In this document: piece by piece, positions 18,797-24,970 of the stretch
How positions within the stretch are numbered: position 1 is the stretch's first letter
How the letters are laid out: each line of letters begins with the position of its first letter
From: a virus
Length of the DNA stretch: 24,970 nt
Reading direction: 5' to 3' (one strand)
Virus record (IMG/VR): IMGVR_UViG_3300011991_000007
Location: 3,253-28,222 of that record
Notes under the pieces: model-generated
The model's input: the letters and a program-made list of their open reading frames with translations, nothing else
Told to the model about the DNA's origin: nothing
The model's database searches: none
Program-made: the position numbers and the translations under genes

Positions 18797-18942
18797 TGAA
18801 ACCCGCGCGCAAGACCATCAACCGGCGCTGGCTGCGAGGCTACTCCACCAACGACGGTTTCTGGTGGAAGCTCGGCCCGCTCGAGGTCGACTACCACCGC
18901 GGCGTCGGCATCGCGTTTACGGTGGTGTTCGAGCGTGTCTGA
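18796..18942 (+). CDS. Small basic protein, 48 aa
   Basis: ATG 18796 shares its A with the previous stop (TGATG). The 48 residues are basic in the first third and beta-like after 'FWWKLGPLEVDYHRG' (about 22-36). The gene ends 8 nt into the next. No family recognised. Confidence 0.6.
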   Translation: MKPARKTINRRWLRGYSTNDGFWWKLGPLEVDYHRGVGIAFTVVFERV

Positions 18943-19186
18943 GATCGACCTCGAGCCTCACCAGGAGGCCGCTGACGCCGTGCTCGATCTGAGCGGATAT
19001 GTCGAGGACGCCGTGCACGGCATAGCTGCGGCAGAGCGCACCACACGGAACGCCGTCATGCAGGAAGCCGTCGAGACCACCGACCAGGACCCCTATCAGT
19101 TCTGGCTCGACTCAGAGGAGCACAACCTCATCACCCGCATCGCAGGGGCACTGGGGACCATCGCGCGGCTCGTGGAGAGGCTATGA
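18935..19186 (+). CDS. Acidic helical protein, 83 aa
   Basis: The start is GTG 18935, overlapping the previous gene by 8 nt. It is acidic and entirely helical, with an Ala-rich centre and an 'ITRIAGALGTIARLVERL' C-terminal helix (66-83). It overlaps the next start as ATGA. No function recognised. Confidence 0.65.
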   Translation: MSEIDLEPHQEAADAVLDLSGYVEDAVHGIAAAERTTRNAVMQEAVETTDQDPYQFWLDSEEHNLITRIAGALGTIARLVERL

Positions 19187-19356
19187 CCGCGCGCGAGCAG
19201 GCCATCACCGACCTCAAGGAGGCCCGAGCAACGCACGTCGAGTGGGAGCAGCTAGTCACGCCCGACACAGCCCACCTCGTCGGCGACGCAGCCCACCACC
19301 GGCGCTGGATCGCACGCTACAATCAAGCGATTCGGGTCCTGCAAGCGTGCGAATGA
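19183..19356 (+). CDS. Small helical protein, 57 aa
   Basis: ATG 19183 overlaps the previous stop as ATGA. It has two helices separated by a short polar turn, with several His residues in the middle ('AAHHRRWIARYNQAI'). Its stop lies at the edge of the right dyad element, which ends this sub-operon. Confidence 0.6.
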   Translation: MTAREQAITDLKEARATHVEWEQLVTPDTAHLVGDAAHHRRWIARYNQAIRVLQACE

Positions 19357-19358
19357 AG

Positions 19359-19483
19359 TGGTCCGGAAGTCTGATTTCAGCGTCCGGTTGACGCCTGAAA
19401 ATCAGATTCCCAAAGGGACCCTCCCCGATCCCCCTATAGGGGGATCGAGGGAGGGAAGGGAATCCCGGCCGCAAGGTGGACCA
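19359..19483 (+). repeat. Diverged dyad element, right copy
   Basis: Two hairpins: 19370-19384 with 19390-19406 (about 15 bp, two one-base bulges), and a loopless dyad in which 19419-19436 pairs with 19437-19455 (one A bulge), including the 22-bp palindrome at 19426-19447. The ends are TGGTCC (19359-19364) and GGACCA (19478-19483) in inverted orientation. It matches the minus strand of 12358-12451. Confidence 0.7.
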
Positions 19484-19484
19484 T

Positions 19485-19513
19485 TTCTGACAGGATCAGA
19501 AGCATGATAGACT
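19485..19513 (+). promoter_or_regulatory. Rightward promoter before the metallophosphoesterase gene
   Basis: TAGACT (19508-19513), with the operator-like motif TGACAGGATCA at 19488-19498 over the -35 to spacer region. It lies just downstream of the right dyad element, about 115 bp before the TTG start at 19630. Confidence 0.55.
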
Positions 19514-19629
19514 GTATGGCCGGGTGCGGCTCGCTGAGGCGGGAGGCGGGAGAGAAGGGGGCTGCCGACGTGCAAGCCACTGAGGGCAGCGAGTAGGCGA
19601 GTCGCACGCGACCAATCGAAAGGGAAGAC

Positions 19630-20535
19630 TTGAGCGCAAAACTGACTCCGGAGGACATCGCCGCAGCCGGCCGGATGCACGCCGCTGGCAGGAGCATCCG
19701 GTCGCTGGCTTCCGACTTCGGCGTGAACGAGAGCACCCTGCGGCGCGCGCTCCGCTCGCAGGCCGTGCCGCCCCCAGGGACCCAAGGGGCGCCGGAGGTT
19801 CCCGTCATCCATCGGCACTACGAGCACCTCGAGAAGGCGCTCATTTATCCGCTCGGCGACTTCCACATTGGTAGCCCGCAGCATGCTCGGGAGAAGTTGG
19901 ATCGCTGGCTCGACTACATTCTTGAGACTCCCCACGCCACGCTGCTGGGGACCGGCGACATTCTGAACGCTGCGATCCTGGGTTCCAAGTCAGATTCGTA
20001 TGCGGAGGTCCTGACTCCCCAGGAGGCCATCTTCCAAGCGGCCGACCGCATGCGCCCCGTTGCCGACGCCGGCCGCATTGACCTCCTGATGGGCGGGAAC
20101 CACGAAGCCAGAATCCAGCGCGCTACCGGGATCGACCCTGTTGCTTTTATTGCTCGCGAGCTTCGGGTTCCTCATGTCGAGGGCGCTGTTGTGTTGGTTT
20201 ACCACGTCGGCGACCAAGAGTATTCGGTATTCCTGCGCCACGGTACGGGCAACTCCCCCGCGTCGACTAACGCAGTCACCAAGACCGGCTTAGTGTTCAT
20301 GGCCGATGTCGCGGTGACGGGGCACACACACCGGCAGCAGGTCGTCCTGGAGGACAGCTTCGTTTTGAGTGAGGATGGGAGTCACCTAGAGCGTCGACCC
20401 CGCAGGTATGTGACAGCCGGGTCGTTCGTTGGTTACGAACGCTACGCCGCCGAGCGCGGTTACAGTCCGGCCCACCTCGGGGCGCCGCGTATTTTCCTAG
20501 ATGGTTCGAGGCGAGATGTCCACGTCTCTATCTGA
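19630..20535 (+). CDS. HTH-fused calcineurin-like metallophosphoesterase
   Basis: A 301-residue protein. Residues 5-42 form a helix-turn-helix domain ('SIRSLASDFGVNESTLRRAL'). Residues 70-300 form a metallophosphoesterase with all its metal motifs: 'GDFHIG' (Asp77, His79), 'GTGD' (107-110), 'GGNHEA' (Asn157, His158), 'FLRHG' (His204) and 'GHTH' (231-234). Such enzymes hydrolyse phosphodiesters in DNA, RNA or nucleotides; an HTH-led phage type with this layout is known and thought to act on DNA. The start is TTG 19630 with AAAGGGAAG upstream; no ATG fits. It overlaps the second endonuclease VII gene by 20 nt. Confidence 0.85.
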   Translation: MSAKLTPEDIAAAGRMHAAGRSIRSLASDFGVNESTLRRALRSQAVPPPGTQGAPEVPVIHRHYEHLEKALIYPLGDFHIGSPQHAREKLDRWLDYILETPHATLLGTGDILNAAILGSKSDSYAEVLTPQEAIFQAADRMRPVADAGRIDLLMGGNHEARIQRATGIDPVAFIARELRVPHVEGAVVLVYHVGDQEYSVFLRHGTGNSPASTNAVTKTGLVFMADVAVTGHTHRQQVVLEDSFVLSEDGSHLERRPRRYVTAGSFVGYERYAAERGYSPAHLGAPRIFLDGSRRDVHVSI

Positions 20536-21025
20536 GCTGAAGCGGTGCTACGTGTGCGGTGAGTCGAAGCCGCGATGCGTATTCGCAAGGGACCGCACTC
20601 GCCCAGACGGGCTCCAGTCTCGCTGTAAGGAATGCGGGCGCGCTCAGAGTCGCGCCTGGCTTACGGAAAACCGACCGCGCCGGGCGGCACAGAGGCGTGC
20701 TCGCCGGGCCACGAACCCGGATCGCCGCGATCCGCAAAAGGAGCGCAGCGGGCATCTCCGGCGAAAGTTCGGAATCACTGTTGAGGAGTACGAGGCAATG
20801 CTCACCGAGCAGGACGACGGCTGCGCTGTATGCGGCGGCGTCAACGCTGATGGGCGCGTGCTGGCCGTCGATCACGACCACGAGAGCGGTCACGTTCGGG
20901 CTCTCCTATGTCACAACTGCAATGTTGCGCTAGGGCTCCTGGCTGAAGACCCTCAGCGTCTCCGCGATCTAGCTGACTACATCGAGGAGCACGCCACCCT
21001 AGAGCGGGCTGAGGCTGCCGCGTGA
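20516..21025 (+). CDS. Recombination endonuclease VII (copy 2)
   Basis: A 169-residue paralogue of the protein at 17912-18361, sharing the 'GVNADGR' and 'LAVDHDH' blocks, the 'ALLCHNCNVALGLL' zinc/active-site end, and the 'EDPQRLRDLADYIEE' tail. The core is Cys103/Cys106, DHDH 119-122, Cys132/Cys135, Asn136. The N-terminal finger (Cys11/14, 37/40) is also kept, with a more basic linker (about 54-84). ATG 20516 is preferred to ATG 20501, since GAGG lies just upstream. Two such genes in one phage are unusual; one may be a homing-type nuclease or have a distinct substrate. Confidence 0.87.
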   Translation: MSTSLSELKRCYVCGESKPRCVFARDRTRPDGLQSRCKECGRAQSRAWLTENRPRRAAQRRARRATNPDRRDPQKERSGHLRRKFGITVEEYEAMLTEQDDGCAVCGGVNADGRVLAVDHDHESGHVRALLCHNCNVALGLLAEDPQRLRDLADYIEEHATLERAEAAA

Positions 21026-21177
21026 CTCGCCTCAGCGTCCCCTTCGACCCTCGCGAGCGCCCGCACACCAAGCGCGCCGATGGCACCCCGCTGACGAAGC
21101 CCTCGCTGGGTCAGCGCCGCGCGCGCCGCCGGCGCGCTGCCCGCGCCGTCCGGGCCGCTAGGAAGTTCAACCGATGA
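21022..21177 (+). CDS. Small very basic protein, 51 aa
   Basis: GTG 21022 overlaps the endonuclease stop as GTGA. The 51 residues are rich in Arg, Ala and Lys, with an almost pure Arg/Ala C-terminal half, probably helical and nucleic-acid-binding. Its stop overlaps the methyltransferase start. Confidence 0.65.
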   Translation: MTRLSVPFDPRERPHTKRADGTPLTKPSLGQRRARRRRAARAVRAARKFNR

Positions 21178-21761
21178 TGAGCTACAGCACGCTCGTCGCT
21201 GACCCGCCGTGGACGGTGAAAGCAGGCCCCCTGCGCTCAGGCTACGCTGAAGGCTTCATCCAGCACGGCAACGGCCGCTCCCTCGACCTGCAATATCCGA
21301 CAATGAGCGTAGATGATATCGCCGCACTCCCCGTGGAAGCACTAGCGGCGCCTGACTCTCACCTTTATCTCTGGACAATAAACCACTACATTGAAGACGC
21401 TTTTCGGGTTGCGCGCGCGTGGGGTTTCGAGTATTCCACGCTGCTGACATGGAGCAAAAAGCCGATGGGTGGCGGTCTCGGCGGCGCCTTCGGGATCAGT
21501 ACAGAGCATGTCCTGTTCTGTCGTCGCGGCAGCTTGCCTCGCCAGCAGCGCGTCGTAGGGACCTGCTTCAACTGGAAGCGGCACTACGACGAGCGCGGCA
21601 AGCCGAAGCACTCGGCCAAGCCACCCGAGTTCATGGATATGGTCGAGACCGTGTCCCCCGGCCCCTACGTCGAGTTGTTCGCGCGCGAGCCTCGCGACGG
21701 TTGGGACCAGTGGGGCGATGAGTCGCTGGGGACCGCGGAGATGCCATGCCAGCCCGCCTAA
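21174..21761 (+). CDS. MT-A70 family adenine-N6 DNA methyltransferase
   Basis: A 195-residue protein with catalytic 'DPPW' at 10-13, then 'YPTMSVDDIAALPV' (41-54), 'HLYLWTINHY' (63-72) and the 'GISTEHVLFCRRG' block (106-118), the motif set of MT-A70 enzymes that transfer methyl groups from S-adenosylmethionine to adenine N6. Phage copies usually modify phage or host DNA to resist restriction or regulate genes. ATG 21174 (or 21177, one residue shorter) overlaps the basic gene; the helicase gene starts inside its last codons. No recognition specificity can be read. Confidence 0.88.
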   Translation: MMSYSTLVADPPWTVKAGPLRSGYAEGFIQHGNGRSLDLQYPTMSVDDIAALPVEALAAPDSHLYLWTINHYIEDAFRVARAWGFEYSTLLTWSKKPMGGGLGGAFGISTEHVLFCRRGSLPRQQRVVGTCFNWKRHYDERGKPKHSAKPPEFMDMVETVSPGPYVELFAREPRDGWDQWGDESLGTAEMPCQPA

Positions 21762-23581
21762 CCCGTGAGGGCGAGAAGCTCGTACTGAGCATCGGCGACC
21801 TCGGCGGCGCCGCGTTCGGTGAGGCGTTGGCCAAGGCCAAGGCGATCCCCGGCCGCCGCTACAACCCGGAGCACAAGACGTGGGAGTTCCCGGCCGACAC
21901 CGTAACTGCTAACAAAATCCTTCACTCGATCCAGCCGGAGCCGGACGCAACCGTCACTGGGTGGCTGCGCCAAGCGCTCCAAGCGCAGGCCGACGACCTG
22001 ACGACGAAGCTGCCCCATGTTGGCCAGCTTCCGTTCCCGCTCGAGGCCGAGCTGTACCAGCATCAGCGCGACGCGGTCGGCTTCCTGACCAAGAATCCGC
22101 ACACCATCATCGCTGACGACATGGGGCTTGGGAAGACTCTCGAAGCCATCGCCGCGGTCCATGCGTACTACATGGTCAACGGCGCCCCGGAGTTGTCGCG
22201 CGGCCCCAAGCTGGTCATCTCACCGTCATCCATGCTGGGTAAGTGGGCGGCCGAGATTGAGAGGTGGGCGGCTAGCGGGACGCCCATCATCATCCCCGGC
22301 CGCATGGCCGCCCCGAAGCGTGCCGCCCTCCTCAAGGCCGCCGTCGCTACCCCCGACCCCTGGATCATTGTCAACTGGGAGCAGGTCCGCGCGCAGAAGA
22401 TCAAACTCGATACGGCCGAGGCGAAGCGCAAGCGCCGGAAGTATGAGTGGCAGCTCAAGGCCCCGATCCTCGGCCAGACCCCCTGGGCCGCGGTGATCGC
22501 CGACGAGGCCCACCGCGCGAAGAACAAGGACGCCCAGCAGACCCGCGGTCTCTGGCAGCTCAAGGCTCCGCTCCAGCTCGCCCTCACCGGGACCCCCGTG
22601 ATGAACTCCCCGGACGAGCTGTGGTCGATCTTGGCCTGGCTGCGCCCCGAGGCGTATGCGGAATACTCGAAGACGGCCATCGGCTATTGGGCGTTCTACA
22701 ACACGTTCGTCGACTACTACGAGGGCTACTACGGCAAGATAGTCACTGGCGTCCGCAACCCTGACGCGCTCCGCTTCGAGCTGGCCGACAAGCTGATCCG
22801 CCGCACGAAGGGCCGAACGCTGGACCTCCCCGCGAAGACGCGTACGATCATCCCGCTGGAGCTGCTGCCCAAGCAGCGCAAGCTCTATAAAGAGGCCGAG
22901 CGTGCGCTGTTTCTAGAGGTGCAGACGGCCTACGGTGCTGCTTTAGAGACCCCCGACGATCCGACCTCCGCGAAGATCGTCGCGGCCGCCAAGGCCGGCG
23001 ACCTCCAGCGCTTCGTGATGCTGGTGCCGAACGCGGCTGCCAAGAACGTGCGCCTGCGCCAGATCGCGTCGACCCCAGCGCTGCTGGGCGGCCCGGACGA
23101 GTCGGTCAAGCTGGACGCTGCGGTTGAGACCATCGGCGACAACCCCGGCAAGCAGTTCGTCACATTCTCGCTGTTTCGCGGGACGGCGCAGCTCCTCGCC
23201 GAGCGGCTGCGGAAGCGCAAGCTGCGCGTCGCGACGTTCACCGGCGACACGCCGCCCGAGGAGCGCACGGCGCTCGAGGCGCAGTTCCAGGCCGGCGACC
23301 TAGACGTGCTCTGCGCCACCATCGGCGCCGGCGGCGAGGGCCTCACCCTCACAGCCGCCGACACCGCCATCTTCACGGAGCGCGAGTACACGCCGGCGCG
23401 GAATGAGCAGGCCGAGAGCCGCCTCGACCGCATCGGCCAGAGCAAGCCCGTGAGCATCCTCATACTGCAGGCCACCAACACCATCGACGACGACAGCGTG
23501 GCCGCGAAGAATCGGCTGAAGGAACTGATCGTCGGCAGCATCGTCCAGCAGGATCAAGTCCAAGAAAGGAAGGCCGCATGA
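21746..23581 (+). CDS. SNF2-family helicase/ATPase, SMARCAL1-like
   Basis: A 611-residue protein. Residues ~10-65 resemble the small HARP-like N-terminal element of annealing helicases. The helicase core shows Walker A 'GLGKT' (127-131), 'LVISPSSMLGKW', DEAH at 253-256, 'LTGTPVMNSPDELWSIL' around 280, the second RecA lobe with 'QFVTFSLFRGTAQLLAERL', and motif VI 'QAESRLDRIGQ' near 555. SNF2 proteins translocate on double-stranded DNA; phage copies are linked with replication fork remodelling. A restriction subunit is unlikely, as there is no nuclease motif. It overlaps the methyltransferase end by 16 nt and the next gene as ATGA. Confidence 0.9.
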   Translation: MPARLTREGEKLVLSIGDLGGAAFGEALAKAKAIPGRRYNPEHKTWEFPADTVTANKILHSIQPEPDATVTGWLRQALQAQADDLTTKLPHVGQLPFPLEAELYQHQRDAVGFLTKNPHTIIADDMGLGKTLEAIAAVHAYYMVNGAPELSRGPKLVISPSSMLGKWAAEIERWAASGTPIIIPGRMAAPKRAALLKAAVATPDPWIIVNWEQVRAQKIKLDTAEAKRKRRKYEWQLKAPILGQTPWAAVIADEAHRAKNKDAQQTRGLWQLKAPLQLALTGTPVMNSPDELWSILAWLRPEAYAEYSKTAIGYWAFYNTFVDYYEGYYGKIVTGVRNPDALRFELADKLIRRTKGRTLDLPAKTRTIIPLELLPKQRKLYKEAERALFLEVQTAYGAALETPDDPTSAKIVAAAKAGDLQRFVMLVPNAAAKNVRLRQIASTPALLGGPDESVKLDAAVETIGDNPGKQFVTFSLFRGTAQLLAERLRKRKLRVATFTGDTPPEERTALEAQFQAGDLDVLCATIGAGGEGLTLTAADTAIFTEREYTPARNEQAESRLDRIGQSKPVSILILQATNTIDDDSVAAKNRLKELIVGSIVQQDQVQERKAA

Positions 23582-23850
23582 ACGCAGTCATCACCATCCT
23601 CGGTCTCGCGCTTGGGGCTCTCCTCAACGCCCTACTGCTCAAGTGGTTCTACAACGGCGGCCCCGTGCACCAGTTCGGCGGCAGCCGCCTCAGCTACCAA
23701 GAAGCCCTCGGGAGCGTGCTGACGCTTTACATCGTCGGCTCAACATTCCTCGCGATCACGAACGGATACCTCCGCGCCATCGTCGACCGCAATAAGACGA
23801 TTGACAGCGCCTTGCACGAGGCGGCCGCAAAGATCAAGGAGAAGGCGTGA
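23578..23850 (+). CDS. Membrane protein with two hydrophobic segments, 90 aa
   Basis: Residues ~3-24 and ~45-65 are hydrophobic and likely membrane-spanning, followed by a charged helical C-terminus. ATG 23578 overlaps the helicase stop as ATGA, and its own stop overlaps the next start as GTGA. No family recognised; it may tether early phage factors to the membrane, but nothing shows this. Confidence 0.65.
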   Translation: MNAVITILGLALGALLNALLLKWFYNGGPVHQFGGSRLSYQEALGSVLTLYIVGSTFLAITNGYLRAIVDRNKTIDSALHEAAAKIKEKA

Positions 23851-24254
23851 CCGACCGGCTGGACACCCGCGCGCGCGAGCTGCTTGCGGCGCGCGAGAGG
23901 GCTACTCAGCTCGCCCGCGACGCTGACGACGCGAAGGCGGAGAAGGAAGTGCTCGAGGCCCAGTTCTGGAGCTTGATGAAAGACATGGGACTGAAAAGCA
24001 CCACCATCGACCTCGGCGGCGCCTACGGCACCGTGCGCCTGGAGCGCCGGCGCCGGACCGACTCCCGCGTCCTCGACCGCGAGGCGCTGGTCGCGGCGCT
24101 GCGGGAGCGGGGCCTCGATCCCGAACTCGTGAAGGCGGAGCCGCGGAAGGCGCAGCTCAACAACTACGTCCGCACAATCTTGGAATCCGGGGGCGAGCTG
24201 CCTGAGGGGCTCGACTTCGTCAGCCGCGAATATGTTAGCGTGACCATGAAATGA
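23847..24254 (+). CDS. Gp157-like coiled-coil phage protein, 135 aa
   Basis: The start is GTG 23847. Residues 1-50 form an Ala/Glu/Arg coiled coil. The middle has 'KSTTIDLGGAYGTVRLERRRR' elements (split at 70), and the end carries 'LPEGLDFVSREYVSVTMK' (118-135). This 'G-l-d-f...y-v-s-v-t-k' ending with a leading coiled coil resembles the Siphovirus Gp157-like family found near recombination and ssDNA-binding genes. The biochemical role is unknown. Confidence 0.65.
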   Translation: MTDRLDTRARELLAARERATQLARDADDAKAEKEVLEAQFWSLMKDMGLKSTTIDLGGAYGTVRLERRRRTDSRVLDREALVAALRERGLDPELVKAEPRKAQLNNYVRTILESGGELPEGLDFVSREYVSVTMK

Positions 24255-24793
24255 GCAAGATAGTGCTTAGTCTGTTCGATGCGTCCGGGGTGTGGTCTCA
24301 GCCATATCGGGAAGCCGGTTATGAGGTTATTCAGGCCGACCTCACGTCTGGCACAGATGTTCGTTTTCTGCCAGCTCCACGAGACCGCGAAGTTCATGGC
24401 GTCTTGATGGCTCCTCCATGCACTGTGTTTGCAAACTCTGGAGCCCGTTGGCCGAGGTCAGAGTCCGAGATGGCTGATGGTCTCGCGCTAGTTGATGCGG
24501 GGCTACGTTTTGTGGCGATGTGTCAACCACGGTTCTGGGCGCTGGAAAATCCGGTCGGAAAGTTGAAGCGATGGCTAGGCAAGCCCACGATGTATTTTCA
24601 CCCGTATGAGTTCGGAGACCCGTACACTAAAAAAACCTGTTTGTGGGGTGTGTTCAACAGTCCCCGCAAGGCTCCCGTTGAGCCTACGGAAGGCTCCAAG
24701 ATGCACCGGCTCCCCCCCGGCCCCGGCCGCGCAGCGCAGCGCTCCATCACGCCTCCTGGGTTTGCTAGGGCTTTCTACGAGGCCAACCCATAA
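24251..24793 (+). CDS. DNA cytosine-C5 methyltransferase-like protein, short form
   Basis: A 180-residue protein with an N-terminal SAM-binding opening 'LFDASGVWSQPYREAGYEV' (8-26), the catalytic 'PPC' (55-57, in 'APPCTVFANSG'), 'ENPVG' (99-103) and 'TKKTCLWG' (126-133), motifs of cytosine-C5 methyltransferases and of a short relative common in phages. The target recognition domain is absent, so the specificity or activity is uncertain. The DNA of the first two thirds is visibly less GC-rich than its neighbours, suggesting recent transfer. ATG 24251 overlaps the preceding stop as ATGA. Confidence 0.8.
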   Translation: MSKIVLSLFDASGVWSQPYREAGYEVIQADLTSGTDVRFLPAPRDREVHGVLMAPPCTVFANSGARWPRSESEMADGLALVDAGLRFVAMCQPRFWALENPVGKLKRWLGKPTMYFHPYEFGDPYTKKTCLWGVFNSPRKAPVEPTEGSKMHRLPPGPGRAAQRSITPPGFARAFYEANP

Positions 24794-24800
24794 GGCTTTT

Positions 24801-24823
24801 TGACAGGATCAATCTGATATACT
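24801..24823 (+). promoter_or_regulatory. Rightward promoter at right end, with operator-like motif
   Basis: TGACAGGATCA (24801-24811), with TTGACA (24800-24805) overlapping it, is followed by TATACT (24818-24823). The spacing of 12 nt is too short for a usual -35/-10 pair, so the -35 may be elsewhere. The ACTGTAGG context is shared with 12489-12497. Confidence 0.5.
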
Positions 24824-24850
24824 GTAGGTCAACCAGGAGGCAAGAACAGC

Positions 24851-24970
24851 TTGACTACCACTGATGTAAGCACGCAGACCGAGGCAGCTCTCGCGGCGCA
24901 GGCGACGAACGACCTCGTCGACCCCGCGGACCTCACGGTACCGCTCCTCAAGGTCATGCAGTCCCTCTCG
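24851..24970 (+). CDS. Start of a further early gene (C-terminus beyond window)
   Basis: TTG 24851 follows an AGGAGG ribosome site (24835-24840) at 10-nt spacing, and the frame is open for 40 codons to the window edge. The N-terminus is Thr/Ala/Asp-rich, then 'DPADLTVPLLKVMQSLS', resembling the 'dl.iP.lkllq..s' opening of phage proteins often found near recombination genes. The family cannot be named with so little sequence. It has its own promoter. Confidence 0.6.
   Translation, partial: MTTTDVSTQTEAALAAQATNDLVDPADLTVPLLKVMQSLS

Noticed and set aside
19517-19597. 26-codon frame starting ATG just after the 19.5-kb -10 box
   Set aside because: The ATG lies 2 nt after the -10, too close for a leaderless start, and the peptide is low-complexity.

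Overview
The window is a piece of a tailed (siphovirus-type) bacteriophage genome, or of a prophage. It has high GC, tightly packed genes joined by ATGA/GTGA/TGATG overlaps, HK97-type head genes, a lambda-like tail gene order, and a replication/recombination/modification region on the opposite strand. An actinobacterial host fits best: GTG and TTG starts are common and several genes appear to have leaderless starts a few bases after a TAGNNT -10 box. No integrase, repressor, terminase or endolysin is visible here, so lifestyle and exact host stay open.

Region 1 (1-12,300, minus strand) is the virion operon, read leftward: portal, a run of small proteins (basic, membrane, zinc-ribbon, coiled-coil with C-terminal membrane anchor), a papain-like cysteine protease with its catalytic blocks in an unusual order, the HK97 prohead protease, the major capsid protein, a 71-aa accessory protein, a beta-rich virion protein, the head-tail connector, an HK97 gp10-like protein, a tail terminator candidate, an acidic protein, the major tail protein, the tail assembly chaperone pair with a candidate +1 frameshift, and the tape measure protein, which runs off the left edge. 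Six intergenic sites in this operon share the arrangement TGGCAC-like box, exactly 9 nt, TAGNNT. At four of them the start codon lies only 6-7 nt beyond the -10. I propose this as a phage late promoter with leaderless translation, and it revises the portal start to a GTG at 12268.

Region 2 (12,300-13,700) is a short plus-strand operon: a leaderless small membrane peptide, a winged-helix-like protein, a helical basic protein and a secreted protein. It ends in a hairpin-rich stretch with two strong bidirectional terminators.

Region 3 (13,700-17,000, minus strand) is a chain of about sixteen very small overlapping genes, mostly unknown, including zinc-ribbon and SH3-like candidates and one gene that looks broken by a frameshift. 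It starts from a leftward promoter at 17.0 kb.

Region 4 (17,000-17,330) is a noncoding regulatory hub with divergent promoters, two tandem dyads 24 bp apart, three perfect 17-bp iterons and two 29-bp repeats with internal palindromes. It is a candidate control region or replication origin.

Region 5 (17,330-24,970, plus strand) carries small genes, two paralogous endonuclease VII genes, an HTH-metallophosphoesterase, an MT-A70 adenine methyltransferase, a SMARCAL1-like SNF2 helicase, a membrane protein, a cytosine-C5 methyltransferase-like gene of different base composition, and the start of a further gene. An 11-bp operator-like motif (TGAnnnnGATCA type) recurs at six putative promoters across the window, which suggests one regulator acting on several transcription units. 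A diverged ~120-bp dyad element occurs in opposite orientation at 12.4 kb and 19.4 kb.
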